Under the pieces are notes generated by a model that was not told the origin of the DNA, ran no database searches, and worked only from the letters and a program-made list of their open reading frames with translations. A program made the position numbers and the translations under genes. Shown in pieces: positions 54,019 to 61,972 of a DNA stretch of 64,000 nt; within the stretch, counting starts at the first letter, position 1, and every line of letters begins with the position of its first letter. The stretch is taken from NCBI GenBank assembly GCA_024760505.1, contig CP058931.1, positions 3,482,001-3,546,000 on the forward strand. Direction: 5' to 3'. The DNA comes from Nitrospira sp. (GTDB lineage: Bacteria; Nitrospirota; Nitrospiria; Nitrospirales; UBA8639).

Positions 54019-55470
54019 ATGAGGAAGTTACCGATGGTACAGTCTATGCCTTCCCCGGACGGGTTTCATGAAGAATGTGCTGTCTTCGGAATTGCGGGAT
54101 CGAAAGAAGCTGCGAATCTGACGTATCTGGGCCTCTATGCCCTACAACATCGGGGGCAGGAAGGCTCCGGTATTGTGTCCTCGGACGGAGAGCAATTCTT
54201 TCAAAAAAAAGGCCTAGGTCTCGTTGCTGATATTTATTCCAAAAAAACCTTACGCGAACTTCCTGGAACAAAGGCGATCGGGCATAACCGATACTCTACG
54301 GCAGGCAGTGGACAGTTGCAAAACGTCCAACCTTTGTCCGTCAATTTCGCGTTTGGCAATTTGGCGTTGGCTCACAATGGAAATTTAGTGAATGCCGGGG
54401 TGCTTCGAGGTGAACTCGAGGCCTATGGGGCTATTTTTCAATCGGACTCCGATAGCGAGGTCATCATTCACCTGATTGCTCACTCCAAGGGAGATACGAT
54501 TGTGAATCGGGTGATTGACGCATTAAGTCTGGTTCGAGGGGCTTTTTCATTGGTGCTGTTAACCGATGATCAATTAATCGCCGCCCGCGATCCGTTTGGA
54601 TTTCGCCCGCTGTGTTTAGGGCGGTATAAAAGCAGCTGGGTCGTGGCATCCGAGACGTGCGCCTTCGATCTGATTGATGCCAAGTTCGTCCGTGAAGTGG
54701 AACCGGGAGAAATTATTGTCATTCAGGGTACCGAATTGACCTCCTATCATCCGTTTCTCGAACGCGCGCGCGCCCAGTGTGTATTTGAATACGTCTATTT
54801 TGCGAGACCGGATTCGAAAATTTTTGGCCCGAATGCCGTGTATCCGGTTCGTAAAGCCTTTGGGCGCCAACTGGCTAAGGAGTGTCCAGCGGACGCAGAC
54901 ATGGTCATTCCTGTTCCGGATTCCGGTGTTCCTGCGGCCTTGGGCTATGCCGAAGGGATGGGGTTACCGTTTGAGATCGGACTCACCCGAAATCACTATG
55001 TGGGACGGACCTTCATTGAGCCGCAACAAGCCATTCGCCATTTTGGCGTAAAGTTGAAACTGAATCCGGTCCCGGATGTCCTGGAAGGAAAACGGATTGT
55101 GGTTGTGGATGACTCCCTTGTTCGAGGCACCACCAGTCGGAAAATTGTCAAAATGCTTCGACAGGCCGGTGCTCGGGAAATTCATCTGCGTATCAGTTCT
55201 CCACCGGTCATTGCCCCCTGCTATTATGGCATTGATACGCCGACACAAAAAGAACTCATAGGGTCAAATCTCAACATTGAAGAAATTCGTCGTTATGTCA
55301 CGGCCGATAGTTTGGGGTACCTTAGCTTAGAAGGTATGCTGGCAATGGCTCCCGGCTTTTCCCATCATTATTGCAATGCCTGTTTTACGGATAATTATCC
55401 CATCATGTTGACCAAAGCCGAGCAACTGCAACTCGGGTTATTCGAACCGGATCAACTCTCTCGCTCTTAA
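54019..55470 (+). CDS. purF: Amidophosphoribosyltransferase, [4Fe-4S] type
   Basis: 483 aa from the ATG at 54019 (54034 also has AGGAAG upstream). It catalyses the first committed step of purine synthesis. A short propeptide precedes the nucleophile Cys in HEECAVFGI. Glutaminase motifs: LQHRGQEGSGI, GHNRYSTAGS, LAHNGNLVNA. PRPP loop: VVVDDSLVRGTTSRKIV. Four further cysteines sit where the Bacillus-type enzyme binds a [4Fe-4S] cluster: AQCVFEYVYFARPDS, IAPCYYGID and HYCNACF (two). Ends the pur segment. Confidence 0.97.
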   Translation: MRKLPMVQSMPSPDGFHEECAVFGIAGSKEAANLTYLGLYALQHRGQEGSGIVSSDGEQFFQKKGLGLVADIYSKKTLRELPGTKAIGHNRYSTAGSGQLQNVQPLSVNFAFGNLALAHNGNLVNAGVLRGELEAYGAIFQSDSDSEVIIHLIAHSKGDTIVNRVIDALSLVRGAFSLVLLTDDQLIAARDPFGFRPLCLGRYKSSWVVASETCAFDLIDAKFVREVEPGEIIVIQGTELTSYHPFLERARAQCVFEYVYFARPDSKIFGPNAVYPVRKAFGRQLAKECPADADMVIPVPDSGVPAALGYAEGMGLPFEIGLTRNHYVGRTFIEPQQAIRHFGVKLKLNPVPDVLEGKRIVVVDDSLVRGTTSRKIVKMLRQAGAREIHLRISSPPVIAPCYYGIDTPTQKELIGSNLNIEEIRRYVTADSLGYLSLEGMLAMAPGFSHHYCNACFTDNYPIMLTKAEQLQLGLFEPDQLSRS

Positions 55471-55583
55471 ATGTATTTCCGTTTTGTTGCCGCCTCAAAA
55501 ATTCGTGTGGTAGGCTTTCAAGGGATGTGAAGGTTGAATCTCTGGTTATATGCCCTAGGAGGCACCATGAACAGGAGGAGCCT

Positions 55584-56138
55584 ATGAAAAGGAATATTCT
55601 TCAGTTATTGATCGTAGTCATCTTAATACTGAGCACCGGTTTTATCGTACAGGCGGGAAGTTTCTTTAAAGTCGGGGAGTCCGCTCCTAATTTCTCACTG
55701 ACAGGTCTGGATGGACGACCTCTCTCCCTTGACCAGTTTAAGGGGAAGGTGGTGGTTCTGGGGCTCTTTCATATTTGCGAGCCGTGTTTAATCCAAAGCA
55801 CCAATCTCCAGAGGGTACATGAAGCCACAAAAGACAAGCCTGTCGCGGTCATTGGAGTCAATTCATCTGGCGACTCCCTGTCAGATGTCAGGGAATTCCT
55901 ACAAGGATTCCCGTTGAAGATTACGTATCCCTATCTTCTGGACCCCGATAAGAAAACAGACAAACTCTATGGCGGGGGGAAATTTATTCCCAATGTGTAT
56001 GTCATTGATCAAAATGGCCTAATTCGTTGGCAGCGTGTAGGGAATTTCTTTACTGACGGCACATTAGCCGGACATGAAGCAATTCTACAGGAAGTAGAGA
56101 AATTGTTGGAGGCACCGCCTACTCCCTCGACCATGTAG
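55584..56138 (+). CDS. TlpA-like exported thioredoxin-fold protein
   Basis: 184 aa from the ATG at 55584, preceded by AGGAGG. Signal peptide (LLIVVILILSTGFIVQAG), then a redoxin domain: VGESAPNFSLTGLDGRPLSL, VVVLGLFHICEPCLIQSTNL with the CEPC active site, and FIPNVYVIDQNGLIRWQRVG including the cis-Pro. Probably a periplasmic disulfide reductase, perhaps for cytochrome c maturation or a peroxidase. Its partner is not adjacent. Confidence 0.9.
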   Translation: MKRNILQLLIVVILILSTGFIVQAGSFFKVGESAPNFSLTGLDGRPLSLDQFKGKVVVLGLFHICEPCLIQSTNLQRVHEATKDKPVAVIGVNSSGDSLSDVREFLQGFPLKITYPYLLDPDKKTDKLYGGGKFIPNVYVIDQNGLIRWQRVGNFFTDGTLAGHEAILQEVEKLLEAPPTPSTM

Positions 56139-56185
56139 GGCGATCTCTCCTGTTTACACATTCTTGATCCGAATGTTAGGGCACT

Positions 56186-56425
56186 ATGGACGAACTAGAA
56201 GACGGGAAACAAAAATTTCTTGAGATCGTGAAATCCCTTGATGCGGCGGTTGAGGTCGTCATTCCGACCACTCCTTCGCGCAGTCTGTTACTGATTTCCC
56301 TTACTAAGGGCCCCAATCGTAAATTTATTACGGTCCATGAGGATGACATGTTGGATCTTCCAGAAGATTCAGGCGTTCAAGCCAAAACCACAGCCCTTCT
56401 CCAAGAAACCCTGGAAACCTTATGA
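56186..56425 (+). CDS. Small hypothetical protein
   Basis: 79 aa. Not recognised. Alpha/beta composition: KQKFLEIVKSLDAAVEVVIP, RSLLLISLTKGPNRKFITVH, then an acidic segment EDDMLDLPEDSG and a helical end. No cysteine, no signal. Its stop overlaps the ATG of the next gene (ATGA at 56422-56425), so the two are translationally coupled and may work together. Confidence 0.65.
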   Translation: MDELEDGKQKFLEIVKSLDAAVEVVIPTTPSRSLLLISLTKGPNRKFITVHEDDMLDLPEDSGVQAKTTALLQETLETL

Positions 56426-57021
56426 AAACCATTCTGCCCAATATTTCTGAATGGTCCTGGTTCTCTGAGGAAAAACAGCTTAATTTTAATGGTCATTTAT
56501 TGGCCGTGGGGGAACATCGAATATTAGTCGATCCGCCTCCCATGAATGCCAGTGATAGGGCCATAACGCAGCGGGGAGGGGCTCTAGATTATATTATCTT
56601 GACCAATCGAGACCATGAACGGGAAGCGGCCAATTTCCGGAAAATCTTTAACTGTCAGGTGATGGCGCCGGAATTAGATGCCAAAGAGATGACCCTTCCC
56701 ATTGATAAAACCTTTAAAGATGGGGAATTGCTTCCAGGGGGAATTTGGGTCGTTCAGCTTTCGCATCAAAAATCTCCAGGAGAAAGTGCGTTATTTTTGC
56801 AGCAGGGTCAAGGGGTACTTATTGTGGGAGATGGGATAATTGGAGATCCTCCAGGTTCACTCCGGCTTCTACCTTCGGAAAAATATATTGATATCGTTCA
56901 AGCCCGCGATAGTCTTCGTCGATTATTAAAGTATACCTTTGATAGCCTCCTGGTTGGAGATGGAACATCCCTGCTCACCGGAGCCAAGCCTGCACTTGAA
57001 CAATTATTGGCAAATGAATGA
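56422..57021 (+). CDS. Metallo-beta-lactamase-fold protein with degenerate metal site
   Basis: 199 aa. The fold landmarks are present: NFNGHLLAVGEHRILVDPPP (strands leading to the first Asp), ALDYIILTNRDHEREAANFR where the HxHxDH motif should be, VQLSHQKSPGESALFL, GVLIVGDGIIG and DSLLVGDGTSLL. The motif reads TNRDHERE, so the first two His ligands are missing, and the last His (usually in GHG) is also absent. It is probably a non-hydrolytic or altered-metal member. Coupled to the 79-aa gene upstream. Confidence 0.75.
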   Translation: MKTILPNISEWSWFSEEKQLNFNGHLLAVGEHRILVDPPPMNASDRAITQRGGALDYIILTNRDHEREAANFRKIFNCQVMAPELDAKEMTLPIDKTFKDGELLPGGIWVVQLSHQKSPGESALFLQQGQGVLIVGDGIIGDPPGSLRLLPSEKYIDIVQARDSLRRLLKYTFDSLLVGDGTSLLTGAKPALEQLLANE

Positions 57022-57084
57022 ATCGAAACCCTCATAATGGCCTGGAAGGTTTTTCATCCGCACTGTGACCACACGTGAGCACCC

Positions 57085-57888
57085 ATGGCCTGGTCTCAAT
57101 CCGCCAATCTCAACTCTTTAGGCAATCGCCACTTTTCCAAAGGCTTTTATACAGAGGCTTTTCAATGTTATGCGCAGGCTCTGGAAGTTGATCGTCAAAA
57201 TGGAGACCAACGGTCGTTGGCCACCACATTGGGCAATTTGGGTAATATTTGCGCCGTGAGTGGTCGCCGGGAACAAGCCAGAGCCTATTATAGTGAGGTG
57301 TTAGAGCTTCAAAAAATTCTGGGTGATGAACGGGGGATTAGTACGACTTTAGCCAATTTGGGGAACCTTTCGGCCGATGCCGGCGAATGGGATCGTGCCC
57401 GGGCGTATTATCTAGAAGCTTTGGATTTAATGAATCATTTGTCCGACTATGCCGGAAAGGCGGTTTTACTCTCTGATTTGGGATTAGTCGCGAGGGAAAC
57501 GGGTAAGGAAGATGATGCGCTCGCCTATTATCAGGAATCCTTAATCTTAATGCGTCGGGTCGGGAATGAAGCTGGACAATCCGATGTTTTTCGTATGATG
57601 GCACGGTTGTATTTAAGTCAACGACGATTTGAGGAAGCGCAATCCTGTACCTTGACCAGCCTCGATGTTGCCAGACGGTTGAAAGATGAGCTGCGAATGG
57701 GCGGTGCCTGGTATGTTCTTGCCAGTTGCCATGAAGCCCAAGGTCAATGGAGTCAAGCTGTGCAATACCTACAAAAAGTTGTACGCATAGACCAAAAATA
57801 TCAACTGCCAAAACTCGCCGAAAATACACAGCGATTACGGACTTTAGAATCCCAGCTGAGCGCCAGAACTGGAACAACGCATGAGTGA
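57085..57888 (+). CDS. TPR-repeat protein
   Basis: 267 aa, built almost wholly of tetratricopeptide repeats (about six): NSLGNRHFSKGFYTEAFQCY, TTLGNLGNICAVSGRREQAR, TLANLGNLSADAGEWDRARA, LLSDLGLVARETGKEDDALA, and two more. No signal peptide or enzymatic domain, so a cytoplasmic protein-interaction scaffold. It starts 63 bp after the metallo-beta-lactamase-fold gene and overlaps the following gene by 8 bp. Confidence 0.88.
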   Translation: MAWSQSANLNSLGNRHFSKGFYTEAFQCYAQALEVDRQNGDQRSLATTLGNLGNICAVSGRREQARAYYSEVLELQKILGDERGISTTLANLGNLSADAGEWDRARAYYLEALDLMNHLSDYAGKAVLLSDLGLVARETGKEDDALAYYQESLILMRRVGNEAGQSDVFRMMARLYLSQRRFEEAQSCTLTSLDVARRLKDELRMGGAWYVLASCHEAQGQWSQAVQYLQKVVRIDQKYQLPKLAENTQRLRTLESQLSARTGTTHE

Positions 57889-58321
57889 GTCCTGCACCCC
57901 TTCAACTCTATGGCCTGAGGCCAGAACTTATCTTGTGGATGAAATTCACGGGTGGATGGATATCGATTCTATGGAAGCCCTAACCCTTCCCTTACCGGAC
58001 GAGGACTGGTTGCTTGAAATCACCGCCGACGGCAAGCTGGTGTGCATGGCGGGATACGATCTGGAGGATATGAAAAGCATGCTGTCGGATGGGACGCCAG
58101 AAGATTTAGGAACCGACGAACTTGCCAAACAAGCCAAATTTTACCTGCAACAAACTGTTTCCAAGTACCGTCCAAAACTCATGCGTCTCGGTTTCACCGA
58201 ACGAATTGAGATGAATGAGTCGCATGTTGCCGCCTACTATGAACGCCCGGTCGACTTCGGAAACCTTGCTGACCTCCATCAACAAATCAAGAACTGCCTG
58301 ACATGGTTCTCATCCCGCTAA
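57881..58321 (+). CDS. Hypothetical protein coupled to the TPR gene
   Basis: 146 aa; its ATG overlaps the TPR gene's end. Not recognised. The sequence is acidic and mixed alpha/beta (SMEALTLPLPDEDWLLEITA; DLEDMKSMLSDGTPEDLGTD; LMRLGFTERIEMNESHVAAY). No signal or membrane segment. The overlap implies coupled translation, so it may be a binding partner of the TPR protein. Confidence 0.68.
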   Translation: MSESCTPSTLWPEARTYLVDEIHGWMDIDSMEALTLPLPDEDWLLEITADGKLVCMAGYDLEDMKSMLSDGTPEDLGTDELAKQAKFYLQQTVSKYRPKLMRLGFTERIEMNESHVAAYYERPVDFGNLADLHQQIKNCLTWFSSR

Positions 58322-58373
58322 CTACATATTCGATTCCCACATCAAGGTACTCACTCAGATTAGTCAGATCATC

Positions 58374-59399
58374 GTGAAGCCGATCCCAATTTCCATCAAA
58401 TCCTTCAAGCAATTTCGAGACGCCATCTATGCCTTTCGATTGCCAAGAATTATTTTTTCAGCATTAGATCTGAATTTATTTACGAAGATGGAAGATCGGG
58501 ATTGGACGATTCCAGAGTTAGCCAAACGAGTCCGGGTGAGCCAACGTGGACTCGCAATCTTGTGCCGGAATCTTGCCAGTGTAGGGTTATTAGTCAAATC
58601 ACAATCAGGATACCGTCTTGCTCCGTTTTCCAAACGCTACCTCCGGGAATCCAGCACGGACTTTCAAGGAGACTATCTGGTGCTCATGCAGCGTCAATGG
58701 AGCGAGTGGTCTCATTTAACGGAAGTGATTCGTGTTGGTCAGCCACTGGACAGCCAGGAACCGGAAACCACGGAATATCGACGATCGTTCTCCTGGGCCA
58801 TGCATCACCGGTCAATCCAACCGGCCAGGGAGGTTGCCCAACAGATTTCTCTGAAGGGCGATCGTACCCTACTGGATTTAGGCGGGGGACCTGGCACCTA
58901 TGCTTTGGCCTTTTTAGCGCAAAATCCAACACTTCACGCTACAGTGATGGATAGGTCTGCCGCTCTGGATGTCGCGCGTACGCTGGCGGAACAGTCTTCT
59001 TTGGGAACTCGCTTGACCTATCAAGCTGGTGATTTTTTAACAGCACGCATTTCAGGCACCTACGATGTTGTCTGGTATTCCAATGTGCTCCATATCTATT
59101 CTCCTACAGACAATCTGAAAATTTTCAAAAAAATTAAACGAATTCTCAATCCTGGTGGACGGCTGCTCATCCAAGATACCTTTTTGCAGGATCCAAACGA
59201 ACTTCAGCCCCTTGAAGCCAATCTCTTTGCCGTCTCCATGTTGCTCTATACCCAGAGGGGCAATACCTATTCCGTGCGAGATGTTCGAGCGTGGCTTCAA
59301 AAAGCGGGACTCACTCGTTCCCGGGTTCTTCATCTGAAAAAAGGAACCGGAGATTGGGAGGGGCAATTGATTGAAGGACGCCTTCCGCGTTCTGAATGA
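58374..59399 (+). CDS. SAM-dependent O-methyltransferase (winged-helix/acetylserotonin-type)
   Basis: 341 aa from a GTG at 58374. The N-terminal winged-helix dimerisation domain (FKQFRDAIYAFRLPRIIFSA ... WTIPELAKRVRVSQRGLAIL) is followed by a class I Rossmann methyltransferase domain. SAM-binding motif LLDLGGGPGTYALAFL; acidic loop TVMDRSAALDVA; LNPGGRLLIQDTFL late. Similar enzymes methylate small phenolic, quinone-pathway or secondary metabolites, or porphyrin-like substrates. The substrate here is unknown. Convergent with the histidine kinase. Confidence 0.88.
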   Translation: MKPIPISIKSFKQFRDAIYAFRLPRIIFSALDLNLFTKMEDRDWTIPELAKRVRVSQRGLAILCRNLASVGLLVKSQSGYRLAPFSKRYLRESSTDFQGDYLVLMQRQWSEWSHLTEVIRVGQPLDSQEPETTEYRRSFSWAMHHRSIQPAREVAQQISLKGDRTLLDLGGGPGTYALAFLAQNPTLHATVMDRSAALDVARTLAEQSSLGTRLTYQAGDFLTARISGTYDVVWYSNVLHIYSPTDNLKIFKKIKRILNPGGRLLIQDTFLQDPNELQPLEANLFAVSMLLYTQRGNTYSVRDVRAWLQKAGLTRSRVLHLKKGTGDWEGQLIEGRLPRSE

Positions 59400-59544
59400 C
59401 CGTGCTGTATGGCTTTTCAAACCCCAATTCCCTGTAGCCCATAAAGTCTGAATATCTTCATTCAGAAGCCTTCTCTCTTGTGGTGTTTTAAGGGAACACG
59501 CTTGGTGTGAATACTACAGAGAGCGAACCGTACAGGGGGGTGTT

Positions 59545-61725
59545 TCAATCAAGATTGGGGTGTTCGGCTTTTGGCGACAGACTCTGGGCTGGAGAAACCG
59601 ATGTGGGTGCTGGAGAACTCGGGAGATTCACAAGAAATGTGGTTCCCCCTCCTCTCACGCTTTGGACCTCAATGCTTCCCCGATGTTCTTGAATGATTTG
59701 ATGGGCAATAGCCAATCCCAAGCCTGTTCCCTCATGTTCCTGACTCAAGTGTTTTGTAGTGAAAAATGGATCAAATATATGCTCAATGTCTTCCGGATTT
59801 ATGCCTTTCCCAGTATCGTGAATATCCACCTGCACCCAACCCTGCGCCACACCTGAACCAATCTTTCGAGTCCGCACCGTTAACACCCCACCCTCCGGGA
59901 GCATGGCTTCCACGGCATTAAACAACAAATTGAGGAACACCTGCTTCAATTGCTGCCGATCCGCAAATACCTTTGGCAATCCATGAGCCAAATCTGTTTC
60001 GACGACAATTAATTCATGAGAGGGTCGAATTCTGAGGGTATACAGACAGGATTCCACAATATCATTGAGATCTTCTTCCTTGAGAAACGGTTCCATCGGT
60101 TTGGCATAATCCAAGATCTCTCGAGTGAGCCGCTCAATTCGAAAGACATCTTCTTTGACGACCTTACTGAATCGAACCAGAAACTGTTCATCATCCTTTC
60201 GTTCAGGTGCCAGATCCACAAAGGCTTTAATCGACGTCAAGGGATTTCTAATTTCGTGAGCCAATCCGCCGGCCATGGTCTCCAGAGAACGAAGGCGATC
60301 AGTTCGACGCACTAACGATTGGGAGCGCTTGAGCTCTTCATAGAGCAAGGCATTGTCTAACGCCACGGACGCTTCTTGGGATAAGGTTGTTAATAAATCC
60401 AAATCCTGGGTCGTATATCCGCCTCCACTTTTCGTATTTGGTCCAAACACACAAAAACCTAAAAGCCGTGTTTTGTTAACCAAGGGCAAACAAACTTCTG
60501 TTCCAATATGAGCGAGCTGCGCGATGACGGCCTCAGAGTCGGAGTTGATGGTAGAAAGTTCCAATTCATGGATGACAAAACAGGACGTGCCTTGTCTCCA
60601 CATTTCTAGCAACGTAGGGGTTTTATGCAAATGGAGGACTGGAAGATCTGTGGTGGATTTTCCAAAGCTGGATACCGGGCGATAATCCTGACTACTGGAA
60701 CTTCGTAAATATAAAACGCCCCATTGCAATCCTAATGTGGGACAAATGGATTCCACGATAGTCGCCGTCAAATCTTTTAATTCCAATATAGAGAGGAGGG
60801 ACTTGGAGAAATGTACTACCGTTTCATGTCGGTTATATCGTTCCTTGAACAGTGATTTCGTAATTAATGTTTTTGCTTCCCGCTTCAAGGAGGACGCTCC
60901 AAGCACCAAGATGAGCAACACGCTCAGTTCCACAAAAGAATAGGCGATATTAATTTGCCCAAAATACAGACTTTGGCCAAGGAGGAGGATCGGATAGGCA
61001 GGGAAAGCCACGAGTGCTAACAGGAGGCCTCCCGTGATGCTTTTTTCAACAGCCGTCCCGAGATCCATGAGTCTGTATCGTAGAAGCGTATAGGCGACGA
61101 CCGACGTATAGACCGTCAGTAGGATTGTGCCGTTCGGTGGGATTTCAATTCCATACCAGAGCGGAAAAGTCGTCATCCCTCCCAAGTATGCAATGACTGA
61201 TCCGATGGTGAGAAGGAAAAATCGTGAACGTTCAGGACCGGTTCTGGTCCGAGCTCCCCGATAAAGCAACCACGTTCCATAAATAGTCGATAGGCCAAAT
61301 CCCAGGAGATAGACATGAAAAAATGGACCGGGTTGCGGCCAAAAATGAAAATCACCGACATGATGGACATCAGCAACAAAATAGGTGGTAAAATTCGCGC
61401 CGAAATAAATAAGACTTGCTCCCCATCCAAGACGAATAACCCATCTGTTGGCTTCCACATCATCCAATAAGGTCAGGACATGCCACAGATAGGCTGGCGG
61501 AAGAAAAATGGCTCCGGCCATTAACAATCGAACAAAGAGAAGGGCGAGATCGTGAGTTGAGGAAAGGTGCCATGCGCAATACCCATATCCCCAAATGGCG
61601 GCAGCCAAACAATACAGGGCATAGGCTTGATGTTTGGAGCTGTGAGGATTTTTGGCATAGACAATAAGGCCGGAGGCTGTGGCGGCCAGACCATTCAGAA
61701 GTCCGCTGAAGGCGTAAAAATTCAC
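59545..61725 (-). CDS. Membrane sensor histidine kinase with 7-TM-type N-terminus and GAF domain
   Basis: 726 aa from a GTG start. Residues 1-290 contain about eight hydrophobic helices of the histidine-kinase N-terminal 7TM type (YALYCLAAAIWGYGYCAWHL; LFVRLLMAGAIFLPPAYLWH). A GAF-like domain follows (GLQWGVLYLRSSSS ... SQEASVALDNALLYEE). The phospho-acceptor is in GLAHEIRNPLTSIKAFVDL. HATPase boxes: VFLNLLFNAVEAMLPEGG, VDIHDTGKGINPEDIEHIFD, FFTTKHLSQEHEGTGLGLAI. The layout resembles PrsK-type kinases. No response regulator lies beside it. Confidence 0.92.
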   Translation of the reverse strand: MNFYAFSGLLNGLAATASGLIVYAKNPHSSKHQAYALYCLAAAIWGYGYCAWHLSSTHDLALLFVRLLMAGAIFLPPAYLWHVLTLLDDVEANRWVIRLGWGASLIYFGANFTTYFVADVHHVGDFHFWPQPGPFFHVYLLGFGLSTIYGTWLLYRGARTRTGPERSRFFLLTIGSVIAYLGGMTTFPLWYGIEIPPNGTILLTVYTSVVAYTLLRYRLMDLGTAVEKSITGGLLLALVAFPAYPILLLGQSLYFGQINIAYSFVELSVLLILVLGASSLKREAKTLITKSLFKERYNRHETVVHFSKSLLSILELKDLTATIVESICPTLGLQWGVLYLRSSSSQDYRPVSSFGKSTTDLPVLHLHKTPTLLEMWRQGTSCFVIHELELSTINSDSEAVIAQLAHIGTEVCLPLVNKTRLLGFCVFGPNTKSGGGYTTQDLDLLTTLSQEASVALDNALLYEELKRSQSLVRRTDRLRSLETMAGGLAHEIRNPLTSIKAFVDLAPERKDDEQFLVRFSKVVKEDVFRIERLTREILDYAKPMEPFLKEEDLNDIVESCLYTLRIRPSHELIVVETDLAHGLPKVFADRQQLKQVFLNLLFNAVEAMLPEGGVLTVRTRKIGSGVAQGWVQVDIHDTGKGINPEDIEHIFDPFFTTKHLSQEHEGTGLGLAIAHQIIQEHRGSIEVQSVRGGGTTFLVNLPSSPAPTSVSPAQSLSPKAEHPNLD

Positions 61726-61972
61726 GTCTAAAACAATGACAGAAGAGAGATCACACTAGATCATTGGCTCTGACATCTTTGAAGGCCTATTGGACAATAA
61801 ATGCAGACAGAAGTCAAAAGAGGTAAGTCCATGAAGGCCGGTGGATACCTCCTCTTGTGCCTCCGTGAACGACACTCTTCTGTGCAATCCATGCTCAGTC
61901 ATTGTCATATTGATGTTCCATTCAGGCCATGCGGTCCTCATGGAAAATTTTTATAGATAGAAAAGGGCCATC

